From assembly GCF_001830325.1 (NCBI RefSeq), contig NZ_MHZG01000001.1, positions 62,001 through 126,000 on the forward strand: a DNA stretch of 64,000 bases, read 5' to 3'. Below the pieces are notes generated by a model that saw nothing but the letters and a program-made list of their open reading frames with translations, made no database searches and was not told the origin of the DNA. Below, one piece after another: positions 56,111 to 64,000 of this stretch. Position 1 is the stretch's first letter, and each line of letters begins with the position of its first letter. Position numbers and translations under genes: made by a program. This DNA comes from Polynucleobacter sp. GWA2_45_21 (GTDB lineage Bacteria; Pseudomonadota; Gammaproteobacteria; Burkholderiales; Burkholderiaceae).

Positions 56111-57045
56111 TGCGTCCACAATTTTCAATTATTTTCTTTACCACCTTGGCCGGCATGGCTCAAGGCCTGTTATTTTTTATAGCGCTAGCAAACTTGCATA
56201 GTCAAGCCATCCCCAGCATCTTTCTCACCATTCTTGCTCTACCGGTTGCCTTTGTGTTGCTGACTTTAGGTTTAATAGCCTCATTCTTTCATTTAGGCCA
56301 CCCTGAGCGGGCGTGGCGCGCTGCCATGATGTGGAGAACCTCCTGGCTCTCAAGAGAAGTTATCGCTCTACCCGCAGTAATGGCCGTAACTGCAGTAATT
56401 TACTTTTATGCAGGCGTTAGCGAAGTACCTCGGCTATTATGGTTTGCCCTTCTTTTCACCACACTGGCTCTTTGGATATGCACCGCAAAGATCTATCAAT
56501 GTATTCGCTTCATTCAAGAGTGGTCACATCCCACTACCTTAGCTAACTTCATCTTGCTGGGAATGACTTCTGGCTGGATTTTGCTAGAGCTGTTGATTGC
56601 ACTATGGGGTGATACCTCTGTTAAAATGATTGACGCTCCACTTTCTATCATCGCGCCCTCACTGTTATTTCTGTCATTTAATCTGAAACTCTGGATTTGG
56701 AGCCGCAACCGCAAACTTAAACCAAAGTCGAATTTAGCTACAGCGACCGGGATCAAAGGCTCCAATATTCGTCAAAGCTCAATGGGGCTCATGGGGGGCA
56801 GTTTTAATACTCGCGAATTCTTTCACCATCAAACGGATAAAGTGATCGCCAATTTACGCAAAACTATTTTGCTCTGCGCCTATATCATCCCGATGGCATT
56901 AATGGCGTATGCGATCACATCATCCAACTCCTTAGTGATTGCATTGGCATTACTTATTAACTACCTAGGTTTACTTGCCGAAAGATGGATGTTCTTTGCG
57001 GAGGCAAACCATCCACAAAATTTGTATTATCAGCGAGTCTCATAA
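56110..57045 (+). CDS. soeC: Sulfite dehydrogenase membrane anchor SoeC-like
   Basis: 311 residues with about eight transmembrane helices in the DmsC/NrfD style: FFTTLAGMAQGLLFFIALAN, LGLIASFFHLGHPERAWRA (the conserved HLGHP), MMWRTSWLSREV and a final helix ending EANHPQNLYYQ. It anchors SoeAB to the inner membrane and reduces quinone. Its ATG overlaps the soeB stop by one base. Confidence 0.92.
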   Translation: MRPQFSIIFFTTLAGMAQGLLFFIALANLHSQAIPSIFLTILALPVAFVLLTLGLIASFFHLGHPERAWRAAMMWRTSWLSREVIALPAVMAVTAVIYFYAGVSEVPRLLWFALLFTTLALWICTAKIYQCIRFIQEWSHPTTLANFILLGMTSGWILLELLIALWGDTSVKMIDAPLSIIAPSLLFLSFNLKLWIWSRNRKLKPKSNLATATGIKGSNIRQSSMGLMGGSFNTREFFHHQTDKVIANLRKTILLCAYIIPMALMAYAITSSNSLVIALALLINYLGLLAERWMFFAEANHPQNLYYQRVS

Positions 57046-57054
57046 ATACACCGG

Positions 57055-57630
57055 ATGCCGATGGATCAATTCGCCATACAACTTATCCACGGAAGAACCC
57101 ATATATCGCCCAAAAGACTGGGTAACCCTGGCCCCAGCGCATCTCAAAAAGAAACTATCCTCTTGGCAGCTAATGCCGCCCCTGATCACGGCAGAAGGGT
57201 GCCATGGCGCTTCATTGAGATTCAAGAAAGTAGTCGCCCCGTACTAGGAGAAGTCTTTCGCCAATGCCTACTGGATCGTGATCAAGAAGCCAATCCAATA
57301 CAGCAACAAGAAGCACTTGATAAGGCTTATCGTGGCCCACTGCTCTTACTGGCAGTAGCAAATTACAAGGACAGTAATGAGGATATCAGCAAGCAAGAAA
57401 AGCTGATATCTCTTGGCTGCGCTATTCAAAATATTCTCTTAAGTACTTATGCCTTAGGATATGGCTCTGGATTATCCAGTGGCAGAGCCTTACAGAGTGA
57501 TCGCATTAGGGCGCTATTCAAACTCATGGATGAGGAAGAGCCAATCTGCTTCATTACTATTGGAACTGTAATAAAAAATAAGCCCTACCGTATTCGGCCG
57601 AACTTATCTGAGTACCACTCAACTTTTTAG
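57055..57630 (+). CDS. Nitroreductase-family flavoprotein (YdjA-like)
   Basis: 191 residues of the nitroreductase fold: ETILLAANAAPDHGRRVPWRFIEIQ binds FMN (split motif AANAAPDHGRRVPW), and GCAIQNILLSTYALGYGSGL is the second block. The short YdjA-type members are NAD(P)H-dependent FMN enzymes of unclear substrate. Nine bases after soeC, it is likely the last gene of the pta-soeABC operon, and it converges on the AcnX genes. Its part in sulfonate use is unknown. Confidence 0.82.
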   Translation: MPMDQFAIQLIHGRTHISPKRLGNPGPSASQKETILLAANAAPDHGRRVPWRFIEIQESSRPVLGEVFRQCLLDRDQEANPIQQQEALDKAYRGPLLLLAVANYKDSNEDISKQEKLISLGCAIQNILLSTYALGYGSGLSSGRALQSDRIRALFKLMDEEEPICFITIGTVIKNKPYRIRPNLSEYHSTF

Positions 57631-57637
57631 ATCAACC

Positions 57638-58045
57638 CTAAAGCACCTCAACCGTTTGGTTTTTGGTATCAATTCGCAACCTGTTTCCACTAGCAATAGC
57701 CTGCGTGATATCACAATCAAAACCACTTAGCATAGGTATGCCAGCATGCGCTGCACCTTGAGCCAAGATTGGATTCACAGCATTAAAAATAATGGCTGAT
57801 GGACAAAGATCTCTGGACTTCATTTCGAAGAGCATCCAGGCGCTTGCCACGCCGCCTTTAGCAGCATCCAGCACTAAAATTTTATCTTTATAAGACTGGC
57901 CAAATAGCTTATGAGCAGGTCGTGAAAACACACCCTTTAGGCGATCTAAATCATAGCGAGCTGAAAATCCATCGGATGCACTGAGGCATTCGCCCTCAAT
58001 ACTCTCGCCCTGAGCATGTTTCGCCTTATATATTTTTGCACTCAC
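57638..58045 (-). CDS. Aconitase-X swivelling-domain (small) subunit
   Basis: 135 residues of the DUF126/AcnX small-domain family: GECLSASDGFSARYDLD, GQSYKDKILVLDAAKGGVAS and AIIFNAVNPILAQGAAHAGI. It forms the swivelling domain of a two-subunit aconitase-X enzyme. Its ATG overlaps the stop of the large-subunit gene by four bases. See the large subunit for substrate discussion. Confidence 0.88.
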   Translation of the reverse strand: MSAKIYKAKHAQGESIEGECLSASDGFSARYDLDRLKGVFSRPAHKLFGQSYKDKILVLDAAKGGVASAWMLFEMKSRDLCPSAIIFNAVNPILAQGAAHAGIPMLSGFDCDITQAIASGNRLRIDTKNQTVEVL

Positions 58046-59274
58046 TTAAGTCTCCCAGTTACGGCTGCTTGAACACAGTCTTCCATTGAAGCCAACATCG
58101 GCGTATAGCCATAGCCACCCAAAATATTAACTATCTTTGCACTATTCGTTGCCAATACTTTCCAGCCATTTGTCTCAGCAATTTCTCGCGCATAAGATTG
58201 GTAGAAACACATACCAGAAAATACCGTGCCACCAGCACTTTCAATCATGTCGGTATAGCCCATACGATCGGAGTCAGGCTTCACTTGTGGGCTTGTCATT
58301 GCAAGCAAGGGTTTGATAAATTTTTTCCCATTACATAGCTCTGCAATACTCTTCATTTCCATTAGACTTAATTGCGGGGCCGAGAAAACAACCACATCAA
58401 TCTCTTCCGCAATCCGATATGAGCTTTGTAGGCCCATCACCTCTTCTTTAGTAATGATAATCTCCGGGAGATGTAAATATTCAAGATCTCGGGGGCGCAA
58501 TGCCTCAGGCGTCACACCCAACACATGAAATAGAGCTGTAGAACCAAAGCTGGCCATGGCTGCGCCGAAGTGTTTCATAGCATCAGAACCCGGATGACCC
58601 TCAATCCCCTCAAGTAGCGGCACCGACCAATAGTTGCCCGATTTTTTGCCGATCAATCCACCTAGTGCACCCCATTCATTTAAGGTCTGAGGAGTCCATA
58701 AAGTTTTGAAACGATGAGTTGGTCTACGATGTTCATCCAGGTGATAGCCGTAACGTGGCGTTCTGCCGGTAAGACCCGCTGCTAATGCAGAAGGACCGCC
58801 CTCAAAATTAGAGCGGGCACCACAAACACTATTTGAGTAAATAACAACACCAGTGTCGCCAAACGCTAAATGCTCACCATATACAGGAGCCATAATTGTT
58901 TGATAATTAATACAGGTATCAGTCATCGATACCCCAATTTTCACAAAGGCATCGATTGCACGCCTTTCCAGCTCAAGCATTTTTTCAGTTTGGCCTAATT
59001 GCTTTGCCTTAGTGAAATCCGTACCCCTTGGGTCAGTAATAGTTGGAATGCGAACTATTCGGTCTGCAACAGAGTTTTTCGCTAGACTCTCCAACCATTC
59101 AACACCCGCCTCGCCCAGACTCTCGGTATCAGCCATAATGTGAGCCTGAGATACAGCAACCATGTCTTCAGCCCCAAAAAATTCACCTACCTTGATTTGA
59201 TGTTGAATTGCGGTCTGCCTGACCGGACCCAACTCCCCAGCCAGCATTGCCTTTTCTTCTGCGTTAAGTTTCAT
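58042..59274 (-). CDS. Aconitase-X catalytic (large) subunit, substrate unknown
   Basis: 410 residues of the AcnX/DUF521 family. The cluster-binding Cys appear in MTDTCINYQ, NSVCGARSNFEGG and SGMCFYQSY; GRTPRYGYHLDEHRRPTH is the conserved middle motif. Known members dehydrate cis-3-hydroxy-L-proline or mevalonate 5-phosphate; many are unassigned. Operon: Bug protein, this subunit, small subunit, with a LysR gene divergent. No proline-pathway genes are seen nearby. A hydroxy-carboxylate imported by the Bug system is the simplest idea, and a link to sulfonates is open. Confidence 0.88.
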   Translation of the reverse strand: MKLNAEEKAMLAGELGPVRQTAIQHQIKVGEFFGAEDMVAVSQAHIMADTESLGEAGVEWLESLAKNSVADRIVRIPTITDPRGTDFTKAKQLGQTEKMLELERRAIDAFVKIGVSMTDTCINYQTIMAPVYGEHLAFGDTGVVIYSNSVCGARSNFEGGPSALAAGLTGRTPRYGYHLDEHRRPTHRFKTLWTPQTLNEWGALGGLIGKKSGNYWSVPLLEGIEGHPGSDAMKHFGAAMASFGSTALFHVLGVTPEALRPRDLEYLHLPEIIITKEEVMGLQSSYRIAEEIDVVVFSAPQLSLMEMKSIAELCNGKKFIKPLLAMTSPQVKPDSDRMGYTDMIESAGGTVFSGMCFYQSYAREIAETNGWKVLATNSAKIVNILGGYGYTPMLASMEDCVQAAVTGRLK

Positions 59275-59292
59275 TTTTTCTCTTTTTTACTA

Positions 59293-60276
59293 TTAATCAA
59301 TAGTGGCACCGGAGTCCCGAACTACCCTAGCCCACTTAGCAATTTCACTAGTTTGAAAGTTAGCCAAACTCTCCTTAAAGTCAGTGTTAGGCTGGACGCC
59401 CAAATTTCCCAAGCGCTCCTTAAAGGCGGCTGATTGCGCGACCTTCTCTGCATCAATTCTCAAAGTTTTAGTGATTGGTTCTGGTAATTTTGCGGGGGCA
59501 AATAGAGCCCACCATGCAGTTGATTCAAATTGTGGATAACCTAACTCGGCTACAGTAGGTATGTTTGGTAACAAAGGTGAGCGAGTCTTACTCGTTACCG
59601 CTAACGCGCGTAATTTTCCAGAGGTGATATGCGGCAATACCGACTGAATTGGGTCAAAAACTAAAGGTATCTGATTCCCAATCAGATCGGTTACTGCGGG
59701 CGCACTTCCTTTATAAGGAATATGTTTCAGCTTAATTTGTGCTGTTGATTCAAATAGAGCGCCAGTTAAATGCCCTGGAGTTCCATTTCCAGCCGATCCA
59801 TATGCGATAGTTTCAGGTTTTGAACGAGCCTCTGCAATCAACTCAGCGAGTGTCTTGATTCGCTCGCTTGAGTTAACCACAATAACAACCGGAGCCGAGG
59901 CCACTAAAGCAATAGGTGTGAAATCCCTGGTCATGTCATATGGCAGCTGTTTATACAAACTACCATTAATGGCATTGGTACCTACCGTTCCCATGAATAA
60001 GGTGTAGCCATCTGGCGCCGACTTAGCAGCTAGATCAGCCCCAATGGAGCCGCCAGCACCACCCTTATTCTCAATAACGACCTGCTCTTTTAAGCGTTCA
60101 CCCAAAAGCAATGCTAATGGTCTAGCAACAATATCGGTCGGACCTCCAGGGGGAAATGGCACGATCAAGCGAATCGGCTTACTTGGGTAGACTTGCGACA
60201 TTGCATTACCTGCAAGCACAAGCAATCCAAGATATACCAAGAAATATTTAAAACCCTTTATTGCTAAGTTATTCAT
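59293..60276 (-). CDS. Bug/TctC-family binding protein of the AcnX cassette
   Basis: 327 residues with a signal peptide (FLVYLGLLVLAGNAMSQ) and family motifs YPSKPIRLIVPFPPGGPTDI, NKGGAGGSIGADLAAKSA and HIPYKGSAPAVTDLIGNQIP. It is the first gene of the cassette and starts divergent from the LysR gene, so it probably binds the substrate or precursor of the AcnX enzyme. No TctA/TctB membrane genes are present. Confidence 0.88.
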   Translation of the reverse strand: MNNLAIKGFKYFLVYLGLLVLAGNAMSQVYPSKPIRLIVPFPPGGPTDIVARPLALLLGERLKEQVVIENKGGAGGSIGADLAAKSAPDGYTLFMGTVGTNAINGSLYKQLPYDMTRDFTPIALVASAPVVIVVNSSERIKTLAELIAEARSKPETIAYGSAGNGTPGHLTGALFESTAQIKLKHIPYKGSAPAVTDLIGNQIPLVFDPIQSVLPHITSGKLRALAVTSKTRSPLLPNIPTVAELGYPQFESTAWWALFAPAKLPEPITKTLRIDAEKVAQSAAFKERLGNLGVQPNTDFKESLANFQTSEIAKWARVVRDSGATID

Positions 60277-60339
60277 AGCGATCGATCTATATATATGGGG
60301 ACAGGCTTTACTCTACTGCACGATTTAATTAATGTATAT

Positions 60340-60364
60340 TTATATTTAATTAACTTAAATATAA
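60340..60364. promoter_or_regulatory. Palindrome in the LysR/Bug divergent promoter
   Basis: TTATATTTAA-ttaac-TTAAATATAA, ten-base perfect arms, ending nine bases before the LysR ATG. Position fits an autoregulatory LysR box. Confidence 0.6.
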
Positions 60365-60373
60365 GTTTTACTT

Positions 60374-61303
60374 ATGAATATAAATCAGATCGATTTGAGA
60401 CTTCTCCGTAGCTTTATTGCTGTTGCTAGGACTGGCAACTTTGTAAAAGCCTCTGAGATCTTAAACATTACCCAGTCCGCTCTTTCACAACAAATGAAAG
60501 AATTAGGGGCCCATCTCGACCTCCCAATTTTAGAAAAAAAGGGGCGTAGTTTAGTTTTGACAAATTTCGGAAATGATTTACTTAATAAGATAGAGCCATT
60601 ACTAGGCCAGATTGAAGAAGCGCTTCTGCAGACCTCTGATCAAGATCAAAATATTGCGGGCACCTTGCGTGTAGGAGCAACAAATACTTATTCCAAAATA
60701 ATTGCTCTACCAACTAGCATGGAATTATTAAAAGAAAATCCAAACCTCAAAATTGAGTTGCAGGAGTTATCTGCGCAGAGGGTTTTAAGGGAGCTTTTAG
60801 AGGGCGCCATTGATATTGCAATCCTGCCTCAAGACTACCAATTTGCCGAACTTTATTGGCACGACCTTATTACCGAGCAATTCTCAGTGATTGGAACCCC
60901 TGTTAGCATCGAGAAGTTGCCAAGAAACATCACAATTAAATCCCTGTCAAGTTATGAACTGGCGGGGCTTAATAGGCAATTTTTAATGCGCCAAAAAATT
61001 GACGCTCAAGCTCGAATGGAGGGGGTTTCCTTAAACTTTCGAATGGAGGTCTCGACCATGGGAGCCCTCTTAGAAATCGCCAAATCCGGCGAGCTTTTGG
61101 CATTGGGCAGCTCAATTGCTTTGGCAAATGATAAAAAATTATGCGCAAAAGCAATTAAGGGTAATTTTTTAACAAGAACCGCAGCCGTTTGCTGGAGAAA
61201 GACAAAGTTCGTCACAAGCGCAATGAGCGCGTTCCAAGAAAAAGCTACTGAAATCGCAAATTTACTTCAATCTGAAATCAGTAAAAGAAAAGGTCCAGCT
61301 TAG
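60374..61303 (+). CDS. LysR-family regulator of the AcnX cassette
   Basis: 309 residues: an N-terminal winged helix-turn-helix (DLRLLRSFIAVARTGNFVKA, SEILNITQSALSQQMKELGA) and a LysR effector domain (GTLRVGATNTYSKIIALPT, LLEGAIDIAILPQDY). It is divergent from Bug-AcnX and convergent with xsc, so the cassette is its likely target. Confidence 0.9.
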   Translation: MNINQIDLRLLRSFIAVARTGNFVKASEILNITQSALSQQMKELGAHLDLPILEKKGRSLVLTNFGNDLLNKIEPLLGQIEEALLQTSDQDQNIAGTLRVGATNTYSKIIALPTSMELLKENPNLKIELQELSAQRVLRELLEGAIDIAILPQDYQFAELYWHDLITEQFSVIGTPVSIEKLPRNITIKSLSSYELAGLNRQFLMRQKIDAQARMEGVSLNFRMEVSTMGALLEIAKSGELLALGSSIALANDKKLCAKAIKGNFLTRTAAVCWRKTKFVTSAMSAFQEKATEIANLLQSEISKRKGPA

Positions 61304-61313
61304 CCGGACCTTT
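61289..61313. terminator. Shared terminator between LysR and xsc
   Basis: AAAGGTCC-n9-GGACCTTT with A/T runs; the LysR stop lies in the loop and xsc converges from the other side. Confidence 0.7.
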
Positions 61314-61332
61314 ACCTTGCATAGGAGCTAAC

Positions 61333-63141
61333 TTATACGTAGTCTTTGTACTTATCCAAGAAACGTACTGGCTTAGATAAGGCATCGCGACGGAATGGAT
61401 CACCAAGCTCACGAGTACACATAATCTCGATGACACAAGTCTTGCCCTCATTCATCTGCATTTCAACTGCTTTCTTGAGTGCTGGCCCAACTTGATCAAG
61501 CTGATCAACCACGATACCTTCAGCGCCCATAGATTGAGCAATACCAGCAAAACTTGGGCTCTCGAGCTCACCTGCTACAAAGCGACGGTTATAGAAATCT
61601 ACCTGATTCTTTTTCTCAGCACCCCACTGACGGTTATGGAACACAACCGCAGTAACAGGGATGTCATGACGAACGGCAGTCAAAATTTCAACCATGCTCA
61701 TTGCCCAGGCACCATCTCCGGCATAAGCGATTGCAGGACGATTTGGCGCTGCTGCCTTAGCTCCAATAATAGTCGGCAATGCATACCCGCAATTACCAAA
61801 GCTCATTGGGGCGAAGAAACTACGTGGCTTTTCAAAGCGAAGATAACTATTGGCAACGGAGTTGATATTGCCAATATCGGTAGACACCATTACATCAGCG
61901 GGCATAGCCTTCTCAAGCTCACGCAGAACTTGACGTGGGTGCAAGTAATGACCGCCTGTTGGAGTCACCTCTTTTTTCTGCTCTTCAATCATGTCCAAGC
62001 TGAATGAGTCTTTTTCATGAGTCCACTCATCCAGCTCCTTTTCCCATGCAGCTTTTTCAGCTGCAATCGTTTTGGCGCGCTCTGCTTTGGTTGCATCGCA
62101 GACCAACTTCTTACCCTCCAAACGCTTAGTTAATGCAACTGCAGCTGCCTTTGCATCACCACAAATACCTACGGAAATTTTCTTCACCAAGCCGAGCATC
62201 TTATTATCAGCATCAATCTGAATGATCTTGGCATTTTTTGGCCAGTAGTCCATACCATGCTGTGGCAGTGTGCCAAATGGTCCGAGACGTGAGCCCAATG
62301 CAACTACTACATCAGCCTGAGCCATCAACTTCATTGCAGCCTTAGAACCTTGATAGCCAAGGGGACCGCACCATAAGGGATGGCTAGCAGGGAAAGAATC
62401 GTTGTGTAAATAACTATTTACCACTGGGGCGCCAAGGCGCTCAGCAAACGCCTTGCATTCCTCAACTGCATCGCCCATCACTACGCCACCGCCAGAAATA
62501 ATTACTGGAAACTTTGCGTTAGCCAGGAGTTCTGCCGCCTCATCCAAACTCTTTTCGCCACCAGGGCCCCGATCAAGGCGATTAGGCTGTGGAATCTCGA
62601 CTTCGATTTCGCCATAAAAATAATCACGCGGAATATTCAACTGCGTTGGACCCATCTCTGATAGGGCACGATCAAAACAACGGCCTGTAAATTCAGCCAT
62701 GCGCTTAGGGTTGTTAACATGACCCTGATATTTTGTGAACTCTTCGAACATTGGCAGTTGATTGGCCTCTTGAAAGCCTCCCAAACCCATACCCATTGTT
62801 CCCGTCTCAGGCGTGATGATTACCACGGGACTGTGCGCCCAATAAGCAGCTGCAATTGCGGTAACGCAGTTGCTAATACCAGGGCCATTTTGTCCGATCA
62901 CAACACCGTGATTTCCGCTAACACGCGCATAGCCATCAGCCATATGTGCCGCGCCCTGCTCATGAACAACTGGAATCAAGCGAATCCCGGCCGGCGCAAA
63001 AATATCCATCGCATCCATAAACGCGGAACCCATAATTCCAAAAATATCTCTCACCTTATTAGCGACCATAGTCTCCACAAACGCTTCGGAAGGGGTCATT
63101 TTTTGTGGGCCGGTAGGCAGATTGGCGCCAGACTTAGACAT
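61333..63141 (-). CDS. xsc: Sulfoacetaldehyde acetyltransferase
   Basis: 602 residues of the thiamine-diphosphate enzyme family: HEQGAAHMADGYARVSGNHG with the catalytic Glu, QNGPGISNCVTAIAAAYWAH, a central domain (FPVIISGGGVVMGDA), and the TPP/Mg motif GDGAWAMSMVEILTAVRHDI ending in FHN. The start KMTPSEAFVETMVAN and overall length match Xsc. It splits sulfoacetaldehyde with phosphate into acetyl phosphate and sulfite, the joining point of taurine, isethionate and sulfoacetate routes. An AGGAG lies before the ATG, and a promoter with an operator sits upstream. Confidence 0.94.
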   Translation of the reverse strand: MSKSGANLPTGPQKMTPSEAFVETMVANKVRDIFGIMGSAFMDAMDIFAPAGIRLIPVVHEQGAAHMADGYARVSGNHGVVIGQNGPGISNCVTAIAAAYWAHSPVVIITPETGTMGMGLGGFQEANQLPMFEEFTKYQGHVNNPKRMAEFTGRCFDRALSEMGPTQLNIPRDYFYGEIEVEIPQPNRLDRGPGGEKSLDEAAELLANAKFPVIISGGGVVMGDAVEECKAFAERLGAPVVNSYLHNDSFPASHPLWCGPLGYQGSKAAMKLMAQADVVVALGSRLGPFGTLPQHGMDYWPKNAKIIQIDADNKMLGLVKKISVGICGDAKAAAVALTKRLEGKKLVCDATKAERAKTIAAEKAAWEKELDEWTHEKDSFSLDMIEEQKKEVTPTGGHYLHPRQVLRELEKAMPADVMVSTDIGNINSVANSYLRFEKPRSFFAPMSFGNCGYALPTIIGAKAAAPNRPAIAYAGDGAWAMSMVEILTAVRHDIPVTAVVFHNRQWGAEKKNQVDFYNRRFVAGELESPSFAGIAQSMGAEGIVVDQLDQVGPALKKAVEMQMNEGKTCVIEIMCTRELGDPFRRDALSKPVRFLDKYKDYV

Positions 63142-63168
63142 AAAGCTCTCCTAGGTATTCAATTAAAC

Positions 63169-63183
63169 GGAACATTTTGTTCT
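63169..63183. promoter_or_regulatory. Candidate IclR-type operator at the xsc promoter
   Basis: GGAACATTTTGTTCT contains GAACA-ttt-TGTTC and matches the site at 50699-50713. It lies just downstream of the predicted xsc transcription start. Confidence 0.65.
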
Positions 63184-63192
63184 ACAATCTGA

Positions 63193-63222
63193 ATAATAAT
63201 AGCGTATTTTGAGTAAAGTCAA
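63193..63222 (-). promoter_or_regulatory. Putative sigma-70 promoter of xsc
   Basis: On the minus strand: -35 TTGACT (63222-63217), 18-base spacer, -10 TATTAT (63198-63193), which would start transcription about 45 bases before the ATG. Confidence 0.6.
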
Positions 63223-63283
63223 GCATATAAACCCCAATATGGAATATATTTCACAACATATTAAGACTTTTAAAGGTAAGGAA

Positions 63284-64000
63284 ATGGCTGAACACGCTTC
63301 TTCAATAGATTTAATGGGCTTACAGCCTGAAAAGTGGGTTTCCCTGCATGCCGCCTTTCCGGAATGCAGAAGCTTTGCTGATTTTGAGATCCCAGCATTC
63401 AACCAAACCAGCGAACTTGTACCCGGAACTGATCCAAGCTACCAACTTAATCCAGAAGCAACATTGGCGATACTGGCGGGGTTTGCCTTCAATCGCCGAG
63501 TCATGCTGCAAGGTATGCATGGCACTGGGAAATCAACCCATATAGAGCAAGTGGCAGCTAGATTAAATTGGCCTTGCTTGCGCATTAATCTAGACGGTCA
63601 AATCACCCGCATGGATCTCATTGGCAAAGATGTTATCAGTCTAGAAGATGGCAAACAAATCACTCGCTTTCAAGAGGGGCTAGTACCGTGGAGCTTGCAA
63701 CGACCTGTTGCACTCATTCTTGATGAATACGACGCAGGTCAACCAGATGTAATGTTTGTCATTCAGAGAATGTTAGAACGCGAAGGTCGCCTCACCTTGC
63801 TTGATCAAAATAGAGTAATTAATCCCAATCCCGCATTTCGTATCTTTGCTACCAGCAATACTGTTGGTCTTGGAAATTGGAATGGGCTATATCAAGGTAC
63901 GCAACTATTAAATCACGGTCAAATGGATCGCTGGGATATTGTTGCTGCCTTAAATTATTTAGAGCCCGAAGAAGAAGAGAAAATTTTACTCGCCAAGGTT
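63284..64000 (+). CDS. cobS: CobS-like AAA+ ATPase, 3' end outside window
   Basis: The first 239 residues of a MoxR/CobS-type ATPase: Walker A GMHGTGKSTHIEQVAARLNW, RINLDGQITRMDLIGKD, Walker B LILDEYDAGQPDV, and ATSNTVGLGNWNGLYQGTQL, a close match to the cobaltochelatase subunit CobS. CobS with CobT and CobN inserts cobalt into the corrin ring using ATP. It is divergent from xsc. An AAGGTAAGG ribosome site supports the ATG. A related MoxR-type chaperone role cannot be excluded without its partner gene. Confidence 0.85.
   Translation, partial: MAEHASSIDLMGLQPEKWVSLHAAFPECRSFADFEIPAFNQTSELVPGTDPSYQLNPEATLAILAGFAFNRRVMLQGMHGTGKSTHIEQVAARLNWPCLRINLDGQITRMDLIGKDVISLEDGKQITRFQEGLVPWSLQRPVALILDEYDAGQPDVMFVIQRMLEREGRLTLLDQNRVINPNPAFRIFATSNTVGLGNWNGLYQGTQLLNHGQMDRWDIVAALNYLEPEEEEKILLAKV

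Noticed and set aside
52566..57045. Formate dehydrogenase, DMSO or thiosulfate/polysulfide reductase for the molybdoenzyme
   Set aside because: No twin-arginine signal, fusion of motifs typical of SoeA, and the link to pta/xsc favour sulfite oxidation; the alternative cannot be fully excluded.

Overview
The window looks like a chromosome segment of a freshwater betaproteobacterium of the Burkholderiales, most likely Polynucleobacter or a close relative. The basis is gene content and order (lolC-lolD-tatD-comEC, recJ-prfB-lysS, a DUF3149 micro-protein, cysI-DUF934-cobA, several orphan Bug/TctC binding proteins) together with a moderately AT-rich composition. No database search was possible, so the taxonomic call is inference.

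Layout. (1) 1-8.5 kb, variable surface and regulatory genes: a truncated hypothetical, a second hypothetical, a dinB with an unusual insertion, a YadA-anchor adhesin, a beta-barrel autotransporter-like protein with a poly-G tract, and a divergent two-component system. (2) 8.5-14.2 kb, one end of an integrative element: a minus-strand cargo operon headed by an AlpA-like regulator, decamer repeats, a toxin followed by two antitoxins, a tyrosine integrase, and a displaced 3' half of an initiator tRNA gene followed by its terminator. The other element end was not found in the window. (3) 14.4-19.2 kb, small accessory genes, a glucosyl-3-phosphoglycerate synthase/HAD phosphatase fusion and a HicAB module. 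(4) 19.2-30.3 kb, core housekeeping genes: comEC, tatD, lolD, lolC, recJ, prfB (with its programmed frameshift) and lysS. (5) 30.3-37.0 kb, redox and sulfur assimilation: OsmC, rhodanese, a CbiX-type chelatase, cobA, DUF934, sulfite reductase cysI and ferredoxin-NADP reductase. The cysH/cysD/cysN genes often found in such clusters are missing here.

(6) 37.1-63.2 kb is the most striking part: a C2-sulfonate catabolic island. A TRAP transporter, an IclR regulator and a GMC dehydrogenase form a candidate isethionate uptake and oxidation module. An AMP-forming acyl-CoA ligase and a CoA-acylating aldehyde dehydrogenase (SauT/SauS-like), with a Bug binding protein, form a candidate sulfoacetate module. 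Both would give sulfoacetaldehyde, which Xsc cleaves with phosphate to acetyl phosphate and sulfite. Pta and AckA turn acetyl phosphate into acetyl-CoA or acetate plus ATP, and SoeABC oxidises sulfite to sulfate. A STAS-less SulP carrier could move sulfate, sulfite or a sulfonate. Matching palindromes of the form GGAACAnnTTGTT lie in the sauS-side/IclR divergent promoter and at the xsc start, 12.5 kb apart, suggesting one IclR-type regulon. Set between soeABC and xsc is an unexplained cassette of LysR regulator, Bug protein and two-subunit aconitase-X dehydratase. The window ends inside a CobS-like AAA+ ATPase gene.

The sulfite reductase region and the sulfonate island may be linked: sulfonate-derived sulfite could feed both assimilation (CysI) and energy metabolism (SoeABC).
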